64,000 nucleotides of DNA from Acinetobacter lwoffii (lineage in GTDB: Bacteria; Pseudomonadota; Gammaproteobacteria; Pseudomonadales; Moraxellaceae): positions 21,326 through 85,325 of the forward strand of contig NZ_DCLL01000035.1 in NCBI RefSeq assembly GCF_002321025.1, written 5' to 3'. The position numbers were made by a program, and so were the translations under genes. The notes beneath the pieces are model-generated. The model did not search any database and was not told where the DNA came from. It worked only from the letters and a program-made list of their open reading frames with translations. Shown here in pieces: positions 18,154-27,191 of this stretch. Numbering within the stretch: position 1 is the first letter of the stretch; the number at the start of each line of letters is the position of its first letter.

Positions 18154-18762
18154 TTAGTCATTCAAGCTATTCTGCTTGATCTGATAATCTGCCTTAAACG
18201 CTTTGTAACTGAGCCGGTCTGTGGAGACTTCTGTTAAAGGACTGACCTCCTGCATTGAGGAAAGACAGCGCTCTGTCAGCTGAATATATTCTTGTGTCCC
18301 TTTGCTTTTCCAAGCAATTTCTTTGGTGTCCAGGGGACGGATGACCCGTGCTGGACTACCGAGCACCAATGAATTTTCCGGGATCTGAGCTTTGGCTTTA
18401 ACCGTGCTATTGGCACCGATAATGGTATTTTCACCAATCTCGGCTTCATCCAGAATCACGCTGTTCATGCCGACCAATACATTTTTACGAATGATACAGC
18501 CATGTAAAATCGCGCCGTGTCCGATATGACCATATTCTTCGACCAGCGTGACATTGCCGGGAAAGCCATGAATGGTACAGGAATCCTGAACATTGGCATT
18601 TTTCTGGATGTGAATCCCGCCAAAGTCAGCTCTTAAAGTAGCGAAAGGCCCGATATATACGCCCTCTTCAATCACTACATCCCCGATCAGAACGGCTTGC
18701 GGATGCACATAAGCGCGAGCGCTGACCACAGGAATCACACCATCGATGGCATAACACGGCAT
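18154..18762 (-). CDS. paaY: PaaY, gamma-carbonic-anhydrase-like hexapeptide-repeat thioesterase
   Basis: A 202-residue left-handed beta-helix protein built of hexapeptide repeats (VIEEGVYIGPFATLRAD, then GHIGHGAILHGCIIRKNVLVG). The zinc-ligand His residues of the gamma-carbonic-anhydrase fold are present (about His68, His91 and His96 region). In phenylacetate degraders, PaaY removes CoA from dead-end products that form from the ring-epoxide intermediate. It is the last gene of the leftward paa run, 31 bases after paaX. The position and the C-terminal extension beyond the helix separate it from the second gamma-carbonic-anhydrase-like gene at 44995-45525. Confidence 0.92.
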   Translation of the reverse strand: MPCYAIDGVIPVVSARAYVHPQAVLIGDVVIEEGVYIGPFATLRADFGGIHIQKNANVQDSCTIHGFPGNVTLVEEYGHIGHGAILHGCIIRKNVLVGMNSVILDEAEIGENTIIGANSTVKAKAQIPENSLVLGSPARVIRPLDTKEIAWKSKGTQEYIQLTERCLSSMQEVSPLTEVSTDRLSYKAFKADYQIKQNSLND

Positions 18763-18793
18763 TATTTTATTCCTTTAAAAATGCAGAATTAGA

Positions 18794-19732
18794 TTAGCTG
18801 ACGGCTTCTAATCGCAAACCGCCAAAACGTTTATAAAATTGTGGATGTACCGGCGGCATCGAACCTTCCGAAGTCCGCGCGATCTCCATAAAGAACTCAT
18901 CACCTGTCGCAACCACGGTTTGATATAAATTACTGCTCAGATTACGGGCATTCAGGGAAAGCCAGTTGGAGGGCAATAACTCAAAAGGCAGATTTGGATC
19001 TTTTAATAAAATCCGGCGAAATTGATGAATCAGCAAAATACGTAACTGAAAAGCCTGAACCGGATCCAGTTCATCTTCCTGTTCTACCAGATGAAAGAAT
19101 TCCCGGAAATCTGCAATGAATTTTTCATAGCGCTGATGCAGTTCCTGCACCGGCCAGTTGGTAGCAACCATGCGTTTTACAGTTGGATAGGATTCCTGCC
19201 AGAGCTGCAAAGTTTCTGCCTTAAACACCACGACTTGGTCAGTCATTTTCAAGTTCAGCAGCAGGTTTTGCAGTTTCTGATGATCACAGCCCGGATAGGC
19301 CATGACATTGGTGGCGATATTGGCAAAACCCAGCCATTCCAGTTCTTTTTTCAGAACCAATTTATTTTCCAGTTCCACCGAACTGAGCAGCACCAGATCC
19401 CATTTTTGATCCCATTCGGTATGCTGAAAACTATAAATTTTTTGATCCGCCATAATGAAGCGCTGGCGGCTACTTTCGGTCACGCGATAATAACTGGTGC
19501 GACCAATTTTTTCAGACATCAGCCAGCCATTTTGGACCAGACGGAATACGGCAGTCCGTACCGATCGTTCATTAAATCCGAAGACATCCATGAGCTGGAT
19601 CAGGCTGGCCAGACTGATAATGCCACCACGGTGAAAAATACAATCACCGAAGATGGTCATGATTAATGAGGTTCCGCTGAGTACTTCAGTTTGAATAAAG
19701 TCATCAATTATTTGTTTTAATTTCGGATTCAT
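18794..19732 (-). CDS. paaX: PaaX, phenylacetyl-CoA-responsive repressor
   Basis: A 312-residue regulator. The N-terminal winged helix-turn-helix (about residues 20-90) contains IISLASLIQLMDVFGFNE and RSVRTAVFRLVQNGWL, followed by the PaaX central domain and the C-terminal PaaX_C domain. In E. coli and Pseudomonas, PaaX represses paa promoters and is released by phenylacetyl-CoA. It sits 63 bases after paaK, so it is probably expressed with the operon it controls. Likely target sites before paaA, paaZ and the MFS gene are annotated separately. Confidence 0.95.
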   Translation of the reverse strand: MNPKLKQIIDDFIQTEVLSGTSLIMTIFGDCIFHRGGIISLASLIQLMDVFGFNERSVRTAVFRLVQNGWLMSEKIGRTSYYRVTESSRQRFIMADQKIYSFQHTEWDQKWDLVLLSSVELENKLVLKKELEWLGFANIATNVMAYPGCDHQKLQNLLLNLKMTDQVVVFKAETLQLWQESYPTVKRMVATNWPVQELHQRYEKFIADFREFFHLVEQEDELDPVQAFQLRILLIHQFRRILLKDPNLPFELLPSNWLSLNARNLSSNLYQTVVATGDEFFMEIARTSEGSMPPVHPQFYKRFGGLRLEAVS

Positions 19733-19761
19733 TGCGTTTAACTTTACCTTATAGAAACTGA

Positions 19762-19784
19762 ATGATAGACCATTTGGCTATCAT
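19762..19784. promoter_or_regulatory. Inverted repeat between paaK and paaX
   Basis: ATGATAG and CTATCAT form a perfect 7-bp dyad with a 9-base centre. It resembles the TGATAC/GTATCA half-sites of the putative PaaX operators but with short spacing. No T-run follows on the minus strand, so it is unlikely to be a terminator. It could be an autoregulatory site or an mRNA processing hairpin. Confidence 0.35.
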
Positions 19785-19795
19785 CCAATAGTACT

Positions 19796-21088
19796 TCATG
19801 CAGACTTGCGGATATCAAAAACGCGCTGTGCCTTACCTTCAGAGCGTGGCAGACTCCCTTCAGGCAACACTTCGACACTTACCGTGATTCCGACCATGGT
19901 TTTAATCTGGCCCTTAAGCTGAGTTGCCAGCTGGTGCGCCATAATGTCACTGCTATCTTTACGCATTTCGGTACGGATATGCAATGTATCCAGATGTCCC
20001 TGTTTGCAAATCTGGATTTGGTAGTTCGGAATCAGTTGCTGGATCTGTAAAATCTGCTCTTCAATCTGCGACGGGAACACATTGACTCCACGAATAATCA
20101 TCATGTCATCACTACGGCCGACAATCTTGTCCATACGGCGCATGGTGCGTGCCGTGCCTGGCAATAAACGGGTCAGGTCACGGGTACGGTAACGGATCAC
20201 CGGCATGCCTTCTTTGGTAATAGTGGTAAATACCAGTTCACCTAGCTCACCGTCTGCCAGCACTTCGCCAGTTTCAGGATGAATGATTTCAGGATAAAAA
20301 TGATCTTCCCAAATGGTTGGGCCATCTTTGGATTCCAGACATTCCATGGCGACGCCCGGCCCCATCACTTCTGACAGACCATAAATATCCAGCGCATCAA
20401 TGCCTAGACGCTCTTCAATTTCCTTACGCATTTCATTGGTCCATGGCTCTGCACCAAAGACGCCGGTTTTAATCGAACAGTTTTTGGCTGTACCAAATTT
20501 CTTCTCAAGCGCTTCAATAATATTCAGGCAGTAAGATGGCGTGACCATCAGTGCTGTCGGTTTAAAGTCATGAATCAGTTGCGCCTGTTTATCGGTTTGT
20601 CCGCCAGACATTGGGATCACCGTTGCACCCAAACGCTCAACGCCATAATGCGCACCTAGACCGCCAGTAAACAGACCATAACCATAAGACACCTGAATAA
20701 TATCTTTGCTGGTCAAACCGGCTGCTCGAAGAGAACGCGCCACCACGTCAGACCAGACATTAATATCATTCTGGGTATAACCAACCACGGTCGGCTGACC
20801 GGTGGTGCCAGAAGATGCGTGCACACGTACAATCTGTTCCTGCGGCACAGCGAACATGCCAAACGGATAGTTATCGCGTAAATCCTGTTTGGTGGTAAAC
20901 GGGAATTTCGCCAGGTCTTCCAGTGATTTGAAATCATCCGGATGCACACCAGCATCATCGAATTTCTTTTTATAAACCGGGCTATTCTGATAAGCATGTT
21001 GCAACGTCTTTTTCATACGCTGTAGCTGAACACTGCGTAACTCATCAACCGATACTTTTTCAATTTTTTCCATTGCATTGTTATTCAT
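19796..21088 (-). CDS. paaK: Phenylacetate-CoA ligase
   Basis: A 430-residue AMP-forming ligase that activates phenylacetate to phenylacetyl-CoA, the first step of the pathway. The ATP-binding motif is HASSGTTGQPTVVGYT (about residues 89-104), the adenylate-binding region has YGLSEVMGPG (about 238-247), and the C-terminal hinge and domain include KIVGRSDDMMIIRGVNVFP (about 320-338). Length and motifs match PaaK. The RBS AGGAG precedes ATG 21088; an in-frame ATG five codons later is possible. It is part of the leftward paa operon, 60 bases after paaJ. Confidence 0.97.
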   Translation of the reverse strand: MNNNAMEKIEKVSVDELRSVQLQRMKKTLQHAYQNSPVYKKKFDDAGVHPDDFKSLEDLAKFPFTTKQDLRDNYPFGMFAVPQEQIVRVHASSGTTGQPTVVGYTQNDINVWSDVVARSLRAAGLTSKDIIQVSYGYGLFTGGLGAHYGVERLGATVIPMSGGQTDKQAQLIHDFKPTALMVTPSYCLNIIEALEKKFGTAKNCSIKTGVFGAEPWTNEMRKEIEERLGIDALDIYGLSEVMGPGVAMECLESKDGPTIWEDHFYPEIIHPETGEVLADGELGELVFTTITKEGMPVIRYRTRDLTRLLPGTARTMRRMDKIVGRSDDMMIIRGVNVFPSQIEEQILQIQQLIPNYQIQICKQGHLDTLHIRTEMRKDSSDIMAHQLATQLKGQIKTMVGITVSVEVLPEGSLPRSEGKAQRVFDIRKSA

Positions 21089-21148
21089 ATTCTTACTCCT
21101 GACGCAGTCTTCCTGACCACGGTTTAATTCATTGATTGAATGATGTGT

Positions 21149-22360
21149 TTAATCCATATTTTCTAAAACCAGTGCAACACCTTGACCAACACCCACACAC
21201 ATGGTGCAGAGTGCATATTTGCCATTACGACGTTTTAATTCTTTCATGGCGGTAATCACCAAACGGGTGCCACTCATACCCAGCGGATGACCCAAAGCGA
21301 TGGCACCGCCATTCGGGTTAATTCTGGAATCATCGTCTTGCAAACCGAGTTCACGGATCACAGCCAGCGATTGTGCTGCGAATGCTTCATTCAGCTCAAT
21401 CACATCCATCTGTTCCAGACTCAGGCCAGTCTGTTTCAGCACTTTCTGTACCGCTGGAACCGGCCCAATACCCATATATTTAGCTTCGACACCGGCGCTG
21501 GCCATCCCGATCACTTTGGCTTTCGGGCGCAAACCATACTGCTCAGCAAACTGCTGATTGCCGAGCAATACGCAAGCCGCACCATCATTGACACCCGAAG
21601 CATTGCCGGCGGTGACCGAACCGCCTTCTTTACGAAATGGGGTTTTTAAGGCGGCCAGATTGTCCAGTGTCGTCTCTGCGCGCGGGTGCTCGTCCTGGGA
21701 AATGGTCAGGATGGTTTTCTTTGGCCCTTTAACCTCTACTGGCAGAATTTCTTCGGCAAAAATACCTTCTTGCTGTGCTACTGCGGTTTTCTGTTGGCTG
21801 TGATACGCAAACAGGTCCTGGTCTGCACGGCTAATCTGATACTTTTCAGCGACGTTTTCGGCCGTTTCCGGCATGCTGTCAACGCCAAACTGGGCTTTAA
21901 ATTTTGGGTTGATAAAACGCCAGCCAATGGTGGTGTCATAAATTTCTGGAGTACGGCTAAACGCTGAGGTCGGTTTAGACTGCACAAAAGGCGCACGGCT
22001 CATGGATTCTACCCCACCGGCCAAAATAAACTGTGCTTCACCCGATTTGATGGCACGTGCTGCAAGTCCAATGGCATCCAGACCTGAGGCGCATAAACGG
22101 TTCACGGTAAGTGCGGGAACAGATTCAGGCAGTCCTGCAAGTAAAGCCGCCATACGCGCAATGTTACGGTTATCTTCACCGGCCTGATTGGCACAGCCCA
22201 AGATCACTTCATCCAGTTTTGCCCATGGCAATGCCGGATGCTGCTCTTTCAGATACTGAATCGGGAGTGCTGCCAGATCATCAGCACGAATGCTGCTCAG
22301 CCCACCGGCATAGCGTCCGATCGGGGTACGAACTCCATCAAAAATATAAACCTGTTCCAT
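21149..22360 (-). CDS. paaJ: 3-oxoadipyl-CoA/3-oxo-5,6-dehydrosuberyl-CoA thiolase
   Basis: A 403-residue thiolase. The nucleophilic Cys is in NRLCASGLDAIG (about residue 90), the His in GGAIALGHPLGMSG (about 353-366) and the second Cys in CTMCVGVGQG near the C-terminus. In the phenylacetate route it cleaves 3-oxo-5,6-dehydrosuberyl-CoA and then 3-oxoadipyl-CoA to give acetyl-CoA and succinyl-CoA. It is highly similar to PcaF of the beta-ketoadipate pathway, but its place inside the paa operon, between paaH and paaK, supports PaaJ. It starts 11 bases after the paaH stop. Confidence 0.94.
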   Translation of the reverse strand: MEQVYIFDGVRTPIGRYAGGLSSIRADDLAALPIQYLKEQHPALPWAKLDEVILGCANQAGEDNRNIARMAALLAGLPESVPALTVNRLCASGLDAIGLAARAIKSGEAQFILAGGVESMSRAPFVQSKPTSAFSRTPEIYDTTIGWRFINPKFKAQFGVDSMPETAENVAEKYQISRADQDLFAYHSQQKTAVAQQEGIFAEEILPVEVKGPKKTILTISQDEHPRAETTLDNLAALKTPFRKEGGSVTAGNASGVNDGAACVLLGNQQFAEQYGLRPKAKVIGMASAGVEAKYMGIGPVPAVQKVLKQTGLSLEQMDVIELNEAFAAQSLAVIRELGLQDDDSRINPNGGAIALGHPLGMSGTRLVITAMKELKRRNGKYALCTMCVGVGQGVALVLENMD

Positions 22361-22371
22361 GATTATTCCTT

Positions 22372-23925
22372 TTAGCCAGCCACGCGTAATGGGTGCTGCT
22401 GAGTTTGCTGTGCCTGTCCCTGCACCGCTTTCTTTGCTAAATATATACTAGTTCTATAGCGATCTTCACAATAAATACGATACATATTTTCTAAAATTTG
22501 TAAAATTGCGTAATACCCAATTTTATCTGCCCATTCGAATGGACCACAAGGATAATTCACTCCATATTTCATAGCAGAATCAATATCTTGCTCTGATGCA
22601 ATATCATTAAATACCGCTTCACAGGCTTCATTCACCAACATGGCGATACTACGTATAACATAAAGACCCGGATGATCCTTAGACCAAATAGGTATCATAT
22701 CCATACCTATGAAGAATAGCTCCACTGCCTGGCGCTGTTCAGTACTACACGCCGGTGATGCAACGACTGGAATTGCCTCGGCATTTGTCCAATCTGCATG
22801 CCAGTCCATCAACACTACAGGCTCATGCGGATAAGCCAGTTCAACCGACTCACCGAGCGACATTCGCAGAGAAAGATCACCAATCAGGATTTCATTCTGT
22901 TCTGCTGCCTGAAAACTCAGTTCCACATGGGCTGCCTGTTTTAAGCGTGCAATCAATGCTGAGGAATGCAGCCATTCACCTTTTACCGTGACTTTGAGCT
23001 TATTCAGCGACTTGGCATAACATACTGGCAATTCATACACTGGTGCAGGCTTGGCCTGCATATAATCATAAAAACCCTGACCGGACTTTCGGCCATAACA
23101 GCCAGCATCGACCAGCTCTTTTTGAATCAAGGACGGGCGGTAGCGTGGTTCATAGAAAAACTCCTGGTAGACACTTTGTGTCACCGAGAAATTCACATCC
23201 TGACCAATCAGGTCCGTGAGTTCACACGGTCCCATGGCAAAACGGCCACATTCGCGCATGATGTAATCGAGCTGTTCCGGGGTGGTGGCATTTTCCTGCA
23301 AGGCACGAAAGGCTTCGGCATAATAAGGCCGCGCGACACGATTCACGATAAAGCCGGGGGTCGATTTGGCCCGTACCGGGACTTTGTTCCAATCCTTCAT
23401 CAGCTCAAATACTGCATCGGCAAGGACTGCTGAGGTTTTCAGTCCGTGGATAATCTCGACCAGCTTCATTACCGGTGCCGGATTAAAGAAATGCAGTCCA
23501 ATCACCCGCTCCGGATGCGGAATAGCCGAGGCAATTGCGGTAATGGAAATCGATGAGGTATTGGACGCAAAAATCGTCTGTTCCGGGCAAATGGTAGCCA
23601 GCTGCTGAAACAGGGTTTGCTTCACTTCCTTCTTTTCGACAATGGCTTCAATAATGAGGCCCACATCGGCAAGCTGCTGAATGTCCTCTGCCACGATCAG
23701 ATTGGCCAAAGTGCTATCGAGCAGTTGCTGGCTCATTTTGCCATTCTGTACGCGCTTGCTGAGCTGCGCCTCTAAAACAGTCAAGGCACTCTGAACCTTG
23801 CTGCGATCGAGATCAAATACATAGGTCGGATGCCCGTGCATGGCTGCCAGTTGTGCAATACCAATCCCCATGGTCCCAGCACCCACCACAGCAACTTTGA
23901 CTTGTTCTAAATTGATCTGTTGCAT
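22372..23925 (-). CDS. paaH: 3-hydroxyacyl-CoA dehydrogenase PaaH
   Basis: A 517-residue NAD-dependent enzyme that oxidises the 3-hydroxyadipyl-CoA type intermediate. The N-terminal Rossmann motif is VVGAGTMGIGIAQLA (about residues 14-28), followed by the NTSSISIT catalytic region and HFFNPAPVMKLVEII with the active-site His (about 146). The C-terminal helical domain is duplicated: GFIVNRVARPYYAEA (about 207-221), then a second, weaker copy (VIRSIAMLVNEACEAV, about 424-439). That length and duplication are normal for PaaH. It lies 3 bases after paaG and is probably translationally coupled to it. Confidence 0.95.
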   Translation of the reverse strand: MQQINLEQVKVAVVGAGTMGIGIAQLAAMHGHPTYVFDLDRSKVQSALTVLEAQLSKRVQNGKMSQQLLDSTLANLIVAEDIQQLADVGLIIEAIVEKKEVKQTLFQQLATICPEQTIFASNTSSISITAIASAIPHPERVIGLHFFNPAPVMKLVEIIHGLKTSAVLADAVFELMKDWNKVPVRAKSTPGFIVNRVARPYYAEAFRALQENATTPEQLDYIMRECGRFAMGPCELTDLIGQDVNFSVTQSVYQEFFYEPRYRPSLIQKELVDAGCYGRKSGQGFYDYMQAKPAPVYELPVCYAKSLNKLKVTVKGEWLHSSALIARLKQAAHVELSFQAAEQNEILIGDLSLRMSLGESVELAYPHEPVVLMDWHADWTNAEAIPVVASPACSTEQRQAVELFFIGMDMIPIWSKDHPGLYVIRSIAMLVNEACEAVFNDIASEQDIDSAMKYGVNYPCGPFEWADKIGYYAILQILENMYRIYCEDRYRTSIYLAKKAVQGQAQQTQQHPLRVAG

Positions 23926-23928
23926 GAT

Positions 23929-24720
23929 TTAGCATCCTTTATATTCAGGGGTGCGCTTCTGCATAAAGGCTTGCACACCTTCTTTATAATCGCTTGAACG
24001 TCCAGCCAGACGTTGCAGGTCACGCTCCAGAATCAGCTGCTCATCCAGATTGTTGTCAGCTGCGGCATGAATGGCTTTTTTAATCAGCGACAGACCATAG
24101 GTCGGTTGCTGCGCCAGATGCTCTGCCAGTTTTTTCGCTTCTGCTTGCAGTTGCTCATCTTCAACCACCTGCCAGATCATGCCCAGTTGTACTGCGCGCT
24201 CAGCCGGAATTTTATCGCCCAGCATCGCTAAGCCCATCGCCTGGGCACGCCCGACCAGACGCGGCAGGAACCAGGTACCGCCTGAATCTGGCACTAAACC
24301 TAGACGGCAAAAAGCCTGAATAAAAGAAGCCGATTTTGCTGCCACCACAATGTCACAAGCCAAGGCGATATTGGCGCCAGCACCTGCTGCCACGCCATTC
24401 ACCGCACAGATCACTGGTTTTGGCATCTCGGTAATCAGTTTGATCAAAGGGTTATAATATTTTTCAATTGACAGGCCTAAGTCCGGTGCATCGGCATTCG
24501 GATCGACCACACGATCATTCAGATCCTGACCAGCACAGAAACCACGCCCTTCGGCTGAAATCACCACTGCACGAATCTGGCTGTCTTTGGCCCAGGCTTT
24601 CATGACACTGGACACTTCCTGATGCATGGTTTCATTAAAACTGTTGAGCTGTTTTGGACGGTTAAAGGTCAGGTAGCCCACTGCATTTTTTTCTTCGACA
24701 ATAATTGTTTGATAATCCAT
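23929..24720 (-). CDS. paaG: 1,2-epoxyphenylacetyl-CoA isomerase PaaG
   Basis: A 263-residue crotonase-fold enzyme that isomerises ring-1,2-epoxyphenylacetyl-CoA to the seven-membered oxepin-CoA. The oxyanion-hole segments are RGFCAGQDLND (about residues 59-69) and NGVAAGAGANIALACD (about 109-124). The Asp of GLVPDSGGTW (about 147) matches the catalytic acid of PaaG and replaces the hydratase-type Glu. It overlaps the paaF stop by one base. Confidence 0.94.
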   Translation of the reverse strand: MDYQTIIVEEKNAVGYLTFNRPKQLNSFNETMHQEVSSVMKAWAKDSQIRAVVISAEGRGFCAGQDLNDRVVDPNADAPDLGLSIEKYYNPLIKLITEMPKPVICAVNGVAAGAGANIALACDIVVAAKSASFIQAFCRLGLVPDSGGTWFLPRLVGRAQAMGLAMLGDKIPAERAVQLGMIWQVVEDEQLQAEAKKLAEHLAQQPTYGLSLIKKAIHAAADNNLDEQLILERDLQRLAGRSSDYKEGVQAFMQKRTPEYKGC

Positions 24721-25490
24721 TACACACCTCTAAATTCTGGTTTTCTTTTTTCTAAAAATGCATTGATGCCTTCCTGGCGATCTTGGGTCGCCGCCAGCCA
24801 GACAAAATGTTGACGCTCGAGCTTCAATCCCTGACTTAAAGTCACTTCATGAATCGACTTTAAGGATTGCTTGATGGCACGAATAGCCAGCGGTGCCTGC
24901 TTGGCAATTTTTTCTGCCAGCTCCAGTGCGTATTGCACGGTCAGTTCTGCCGGACAAACCTGGCTGCTAATGCCATGTTGCAATGCGGTCTGTGCCGAAA
25001 TCATTTCACCGGTCATGGCCCAGCGCATCGTCAATTGCTGACCGACCAGACGGGCCAGACGCTGTGTTCCACCGGCACCCGGCAACATGCCTAAGCCAAT
25101 TTCAGGCAAGGCAAACTGGGCATTTTCTCCGGTCAGCACCATGTCACCATGCAAAGCCAATTCGAAACCTGCACCAAAAGCATAGCCATTTACGGCCATG
25201 ATTAAAGGCTTGGAAAATTCATCAATTTTTTTCCACAGCAGTGGCCGCTGATCCTGCTGGATGCTAACCACATCTAACTGCGCCAGCTCATTTAAATCGG
25301 CACCAGCAGCAAAGCATTGTGTATTTCCGGTGATGACCACGGCTTTCACAGCAGCATCTGTTTCCAAGTCTTGTAAACAGGCTGCAATGTCTTGCAAGGT
25401 GGCATTGTTTAAGGCATTACGCTTTTCCGGGCGATTCAGCTCAATCAGTACCACACCTGGCTTGGGTGAGCTGGTTTTAATGTAAGTCAT
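24720..25490 (-). CDS. paaF: 2,3-dehydroadipyl-CoA hydratase PaaF
   Basis: A 256-residue enoyl-CoA hydratase of the crotonase family. The oxyanion region reads QCFAAGADLNEL (about residues 57-68) and the catalytic pair of Glu residues falls in GFELALHGD (about 109-117) and PEIGLGMLPGAGGTQR (about 129-144), typical of true hydratases and unlike PaaG. In the pathway it hydrates 2,3-dehydroadipyl-CoA. The C-terminus NAFLEKRKPEFRGV is characteristic. It lies between paaE and paaG in one transcript. Confidence 0.94.
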   Translation of the reverse strand: MTYIKTSSPKPGVVLIELNRPEKRNALNNATLQDIAACLQDLETDAAVKAVVITGNTQCFAAGADLNELAQLDVVSIQQDQRPLLWKKIDEFSKPLIMAVNGYAFGAGFELALHGDMVLTGENAQFALPEIGLGMLPGAGGTQRLARLVGQQLTMRWAMTGEMISAQTALQHGISSQVCPAELTVQYALELAEKIAKQAPLAIRAIKQSLKSIHEVTLSQGLKLERQHFVWLAATQDRQEGINAFLEKRKPEFRGV

Positions 25491-25528
25491 CCTTGAACTC
25501 CTGCTATGCTCAGCAATTGATTCCGTAC

Positions 25529-26587
25529 TTATTCATCAAAACTCAGACGTACATTGGCTGTGGTCGGACGTGCCTGACAGCTCAGCACATAACCTTTCTG
25601 GATTTCGTCTTCTTCCAGACTGTAATTCACCGCCATTTCAACCTGACCTTCCAGCACCTTACATTTACAGGTGGCACAAACACCGCCCTTACAGGCATAA
25701 GGTAAGTCCGCTCCGGCACGTAGCGCAGCATCTAAAATACTGTCATCCTGTTTAGAGACTTCAACAATCAGCTCGCGACCATCGAGGATGATATTGACGC
25801 GTTCTTCACTGCGGCTTTCCATCTGCTGGGCGGTTGCTCGTGGTGCAGTCCCGGTATTGAAACGTTCGGTATGAATCTTGCTGCGCTGAATGCCCCAAGT
25901 CGGTAATACCGTTTCCACCGCCGTCATCATTTCTTCAGGGCCACAGGCAAAACAGTGATCGGCTTCAGCAGAAATCAGATTGGCCTGAAACAGCTGCTGC
26001 AATTTATCTGCGTTGATACGCCCGTTAAAAATCTCGCTATCATTCAATTCACGGGAAAAAATATTCACCAGTTGCAGACGCTCTTTAAAACGATCTTTCA
26101 GATCCATAATCTGTTCAGAAAACATGGTCTGTTTCCAAGAACGATTGCCATAGACCAAAGTAAAGGTGGCTTCCGACTGACGGTTTAAAACCGACTTCAC
26201 AATGGATAAGATCGGGGTAATGCCACTGCCTGCTGCAAAACCTAAATAATGTTGACCGCCTGCCTTGGCTGCTTTTTGAAAGAACACCCCTTGCGGCGGC
26301 ATCACTTCTAAAACATCGCCTGCTTTCAAATGATCATTGGCCCAGATCGAGAACTGACCCTGATCAATTTTTTTAATTGCAATACTCATATCTTCCTGAG
26401 TATCACTACAAATGGAGTAACAGCGGCGCAGCTCGCCGTCATCGCTTAAATGGCGGATGGTGAGATGCTGACCTGGCTGATATTGGAAAGCATCCAATTG
26501 TTCAGGCGCGAGATCAAAGGCAATGCAGATCGCCTGCTCGGTTTGTGGCTGAATCGATTTAATGGTTAACGGTATAAATTGGCTCAT
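25529..26587 (-). CDS. paaE: PaaE, ferredoxin-reductase component of the phenylacetyl-CoA epoxidase
   Basis: A 352-residue electron-transfer protein that passes NADPH electrons to the PaaABC(D) mono-oxygenase. The N-terminal FAD domain has RRCYSICSD (about residues 54-62), the NAD(P) domain has LGFAAGSGITPILSIV (about 114-129) and YGNRSWKQTMF. The C-terminal plant-type [2Fe-2S] ferredoxin domain has DLPYACKGGVCATCKCKV (about 294-311) plus a fourth Cys in VLSCQARP near residue 337. Domain order and length match PaaE. Confidence 0.96.
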   Translation of the reverse strand: MSQFIPLTIKSIQPQTEQAICIAFDLAPEQLDAFQYQPGQHLTIRHLSDDGELRRCYSICSDTQEDMSIAIKKIDQGQFSIWANDHLKAGDVLEVMPPQGVFFQKAAKAGGQHYLGFAAGSGITPILSIVKSVLNRQSEATFTLVYGNRSWKQTMFSEQIMDLKDRFKERLQLVNIFSRELNDSEIFNGRINADKLQQLFQANLISAEADHCFACGPEEMMTAVETVLPTWGIQRSKIHTERFNTGTAPRATAQQMESRSEERVNIILDGRELIVEVSKQDDSILDAALRAGADLPYACKGGVCATCKCKVLEGQVEMAVNYSLEEDEIQKGYVLSCQARPTTANVRLSFDE

Positions 26588-26662
26588 GGCAAAATCCTTC
26601 TTTTAGGTGGCGGTGTTCAGGCTTGTTATTGGTTTACCCTGACCACCGAGCAATCGTTACAA

Positions 26663-27163
26663 TCAAATACATTTGAAATAGTCAAAAGTTTCTAAGCAGT
26701 CCCGACATTGATATAAAGCTTTACAGGCGGTTGAACCGAATTCACTTAATAATTTGCTGTTATGACTTAAGCACTGTGGACAGGTGATGCCATCGGTCAA
26801 TGCCACATGCGTACCACAGCTATGTGACTGGCCTTGCGGCGGGGCAATACCATACTGCTGTAATTTGTGTTTGCCCGATTCACTCATCCAGTCCGTAGTC
26901 CAGGCTTCAGACAGATCGACAATCACTTTGACTGGCGTCAAACCGTTCGCCTCGAAAGCCTGGGTAATTTCTGCTTTTAATAAATCCGTGGCCGGACAGC
27001 CGCTATAGGTCGGCGTGAGTCGCACCACAATTTCATCCTGCTGATTCAGCTCGACGCCACGAATCATGCCCAGATCAATCACCGATAATACTGGAATCTC
27101 TGGATCAGAAACCTGCTGCAAAACGTCCCAACATTGATCTTCTACGTGTCGAATCAGATTCAT
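26663..27163 (-). CDS. paaD: PaaD, phenylacetyl-CoA epoxidase maturation subunit (MIP18/SufT family)
   Basis: A 166-residue protein with an N-terminal MIP18/DUF59 domain (VSDPEIPVLSVIDLGMIRGV, about residues 16-35, and TPTYSGCPATDL, about 50-61). A C-terminal zinc-ribbon-like segment follows, with CGTH, CPQC, ACKALYQCRDC and a final FKCI. PaaD is needed for activity of the epoxidase, probably in metal-centre assembly. The start at ATG 27163 is chosen because AGGGAG is 8 bases upstream; the GTG at 27172 is too close to it. It is 28 bases after paaC. Confidence 0.94.
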   Translation of the reverse strand: MNLIRHVEDQCWDVLQQVSDPEIPVLSVIDLGMIRGVELNQQDEIVVRLTPTYSGCPATDLLKAEITQAFEANGLTPVKVIVDLSEAWTTDWMSESGKHKLQQYGIAPPQGQSHSCGTHVALTDGITCPQCLSHNSKLLSEFGSTACKALYQCRDCLETFDYFKCI

Positions 27164-27191
27164 GCGACTCACTCCCTGTGATTGTGCCGAA

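Noticed and set aside
19762..19784. Terminator of paaK
   Set aside because: Stable dyad but no T-run follows on the minus strand; listed as a possible regulatory site instead.
21149..22360. pcaF of the beta-ketoadipate pathway
   Set aside because: Sequence alone cannot separate PcaF from PaaJ, but it is embedded in the paa operon and no pca gene is in the window.
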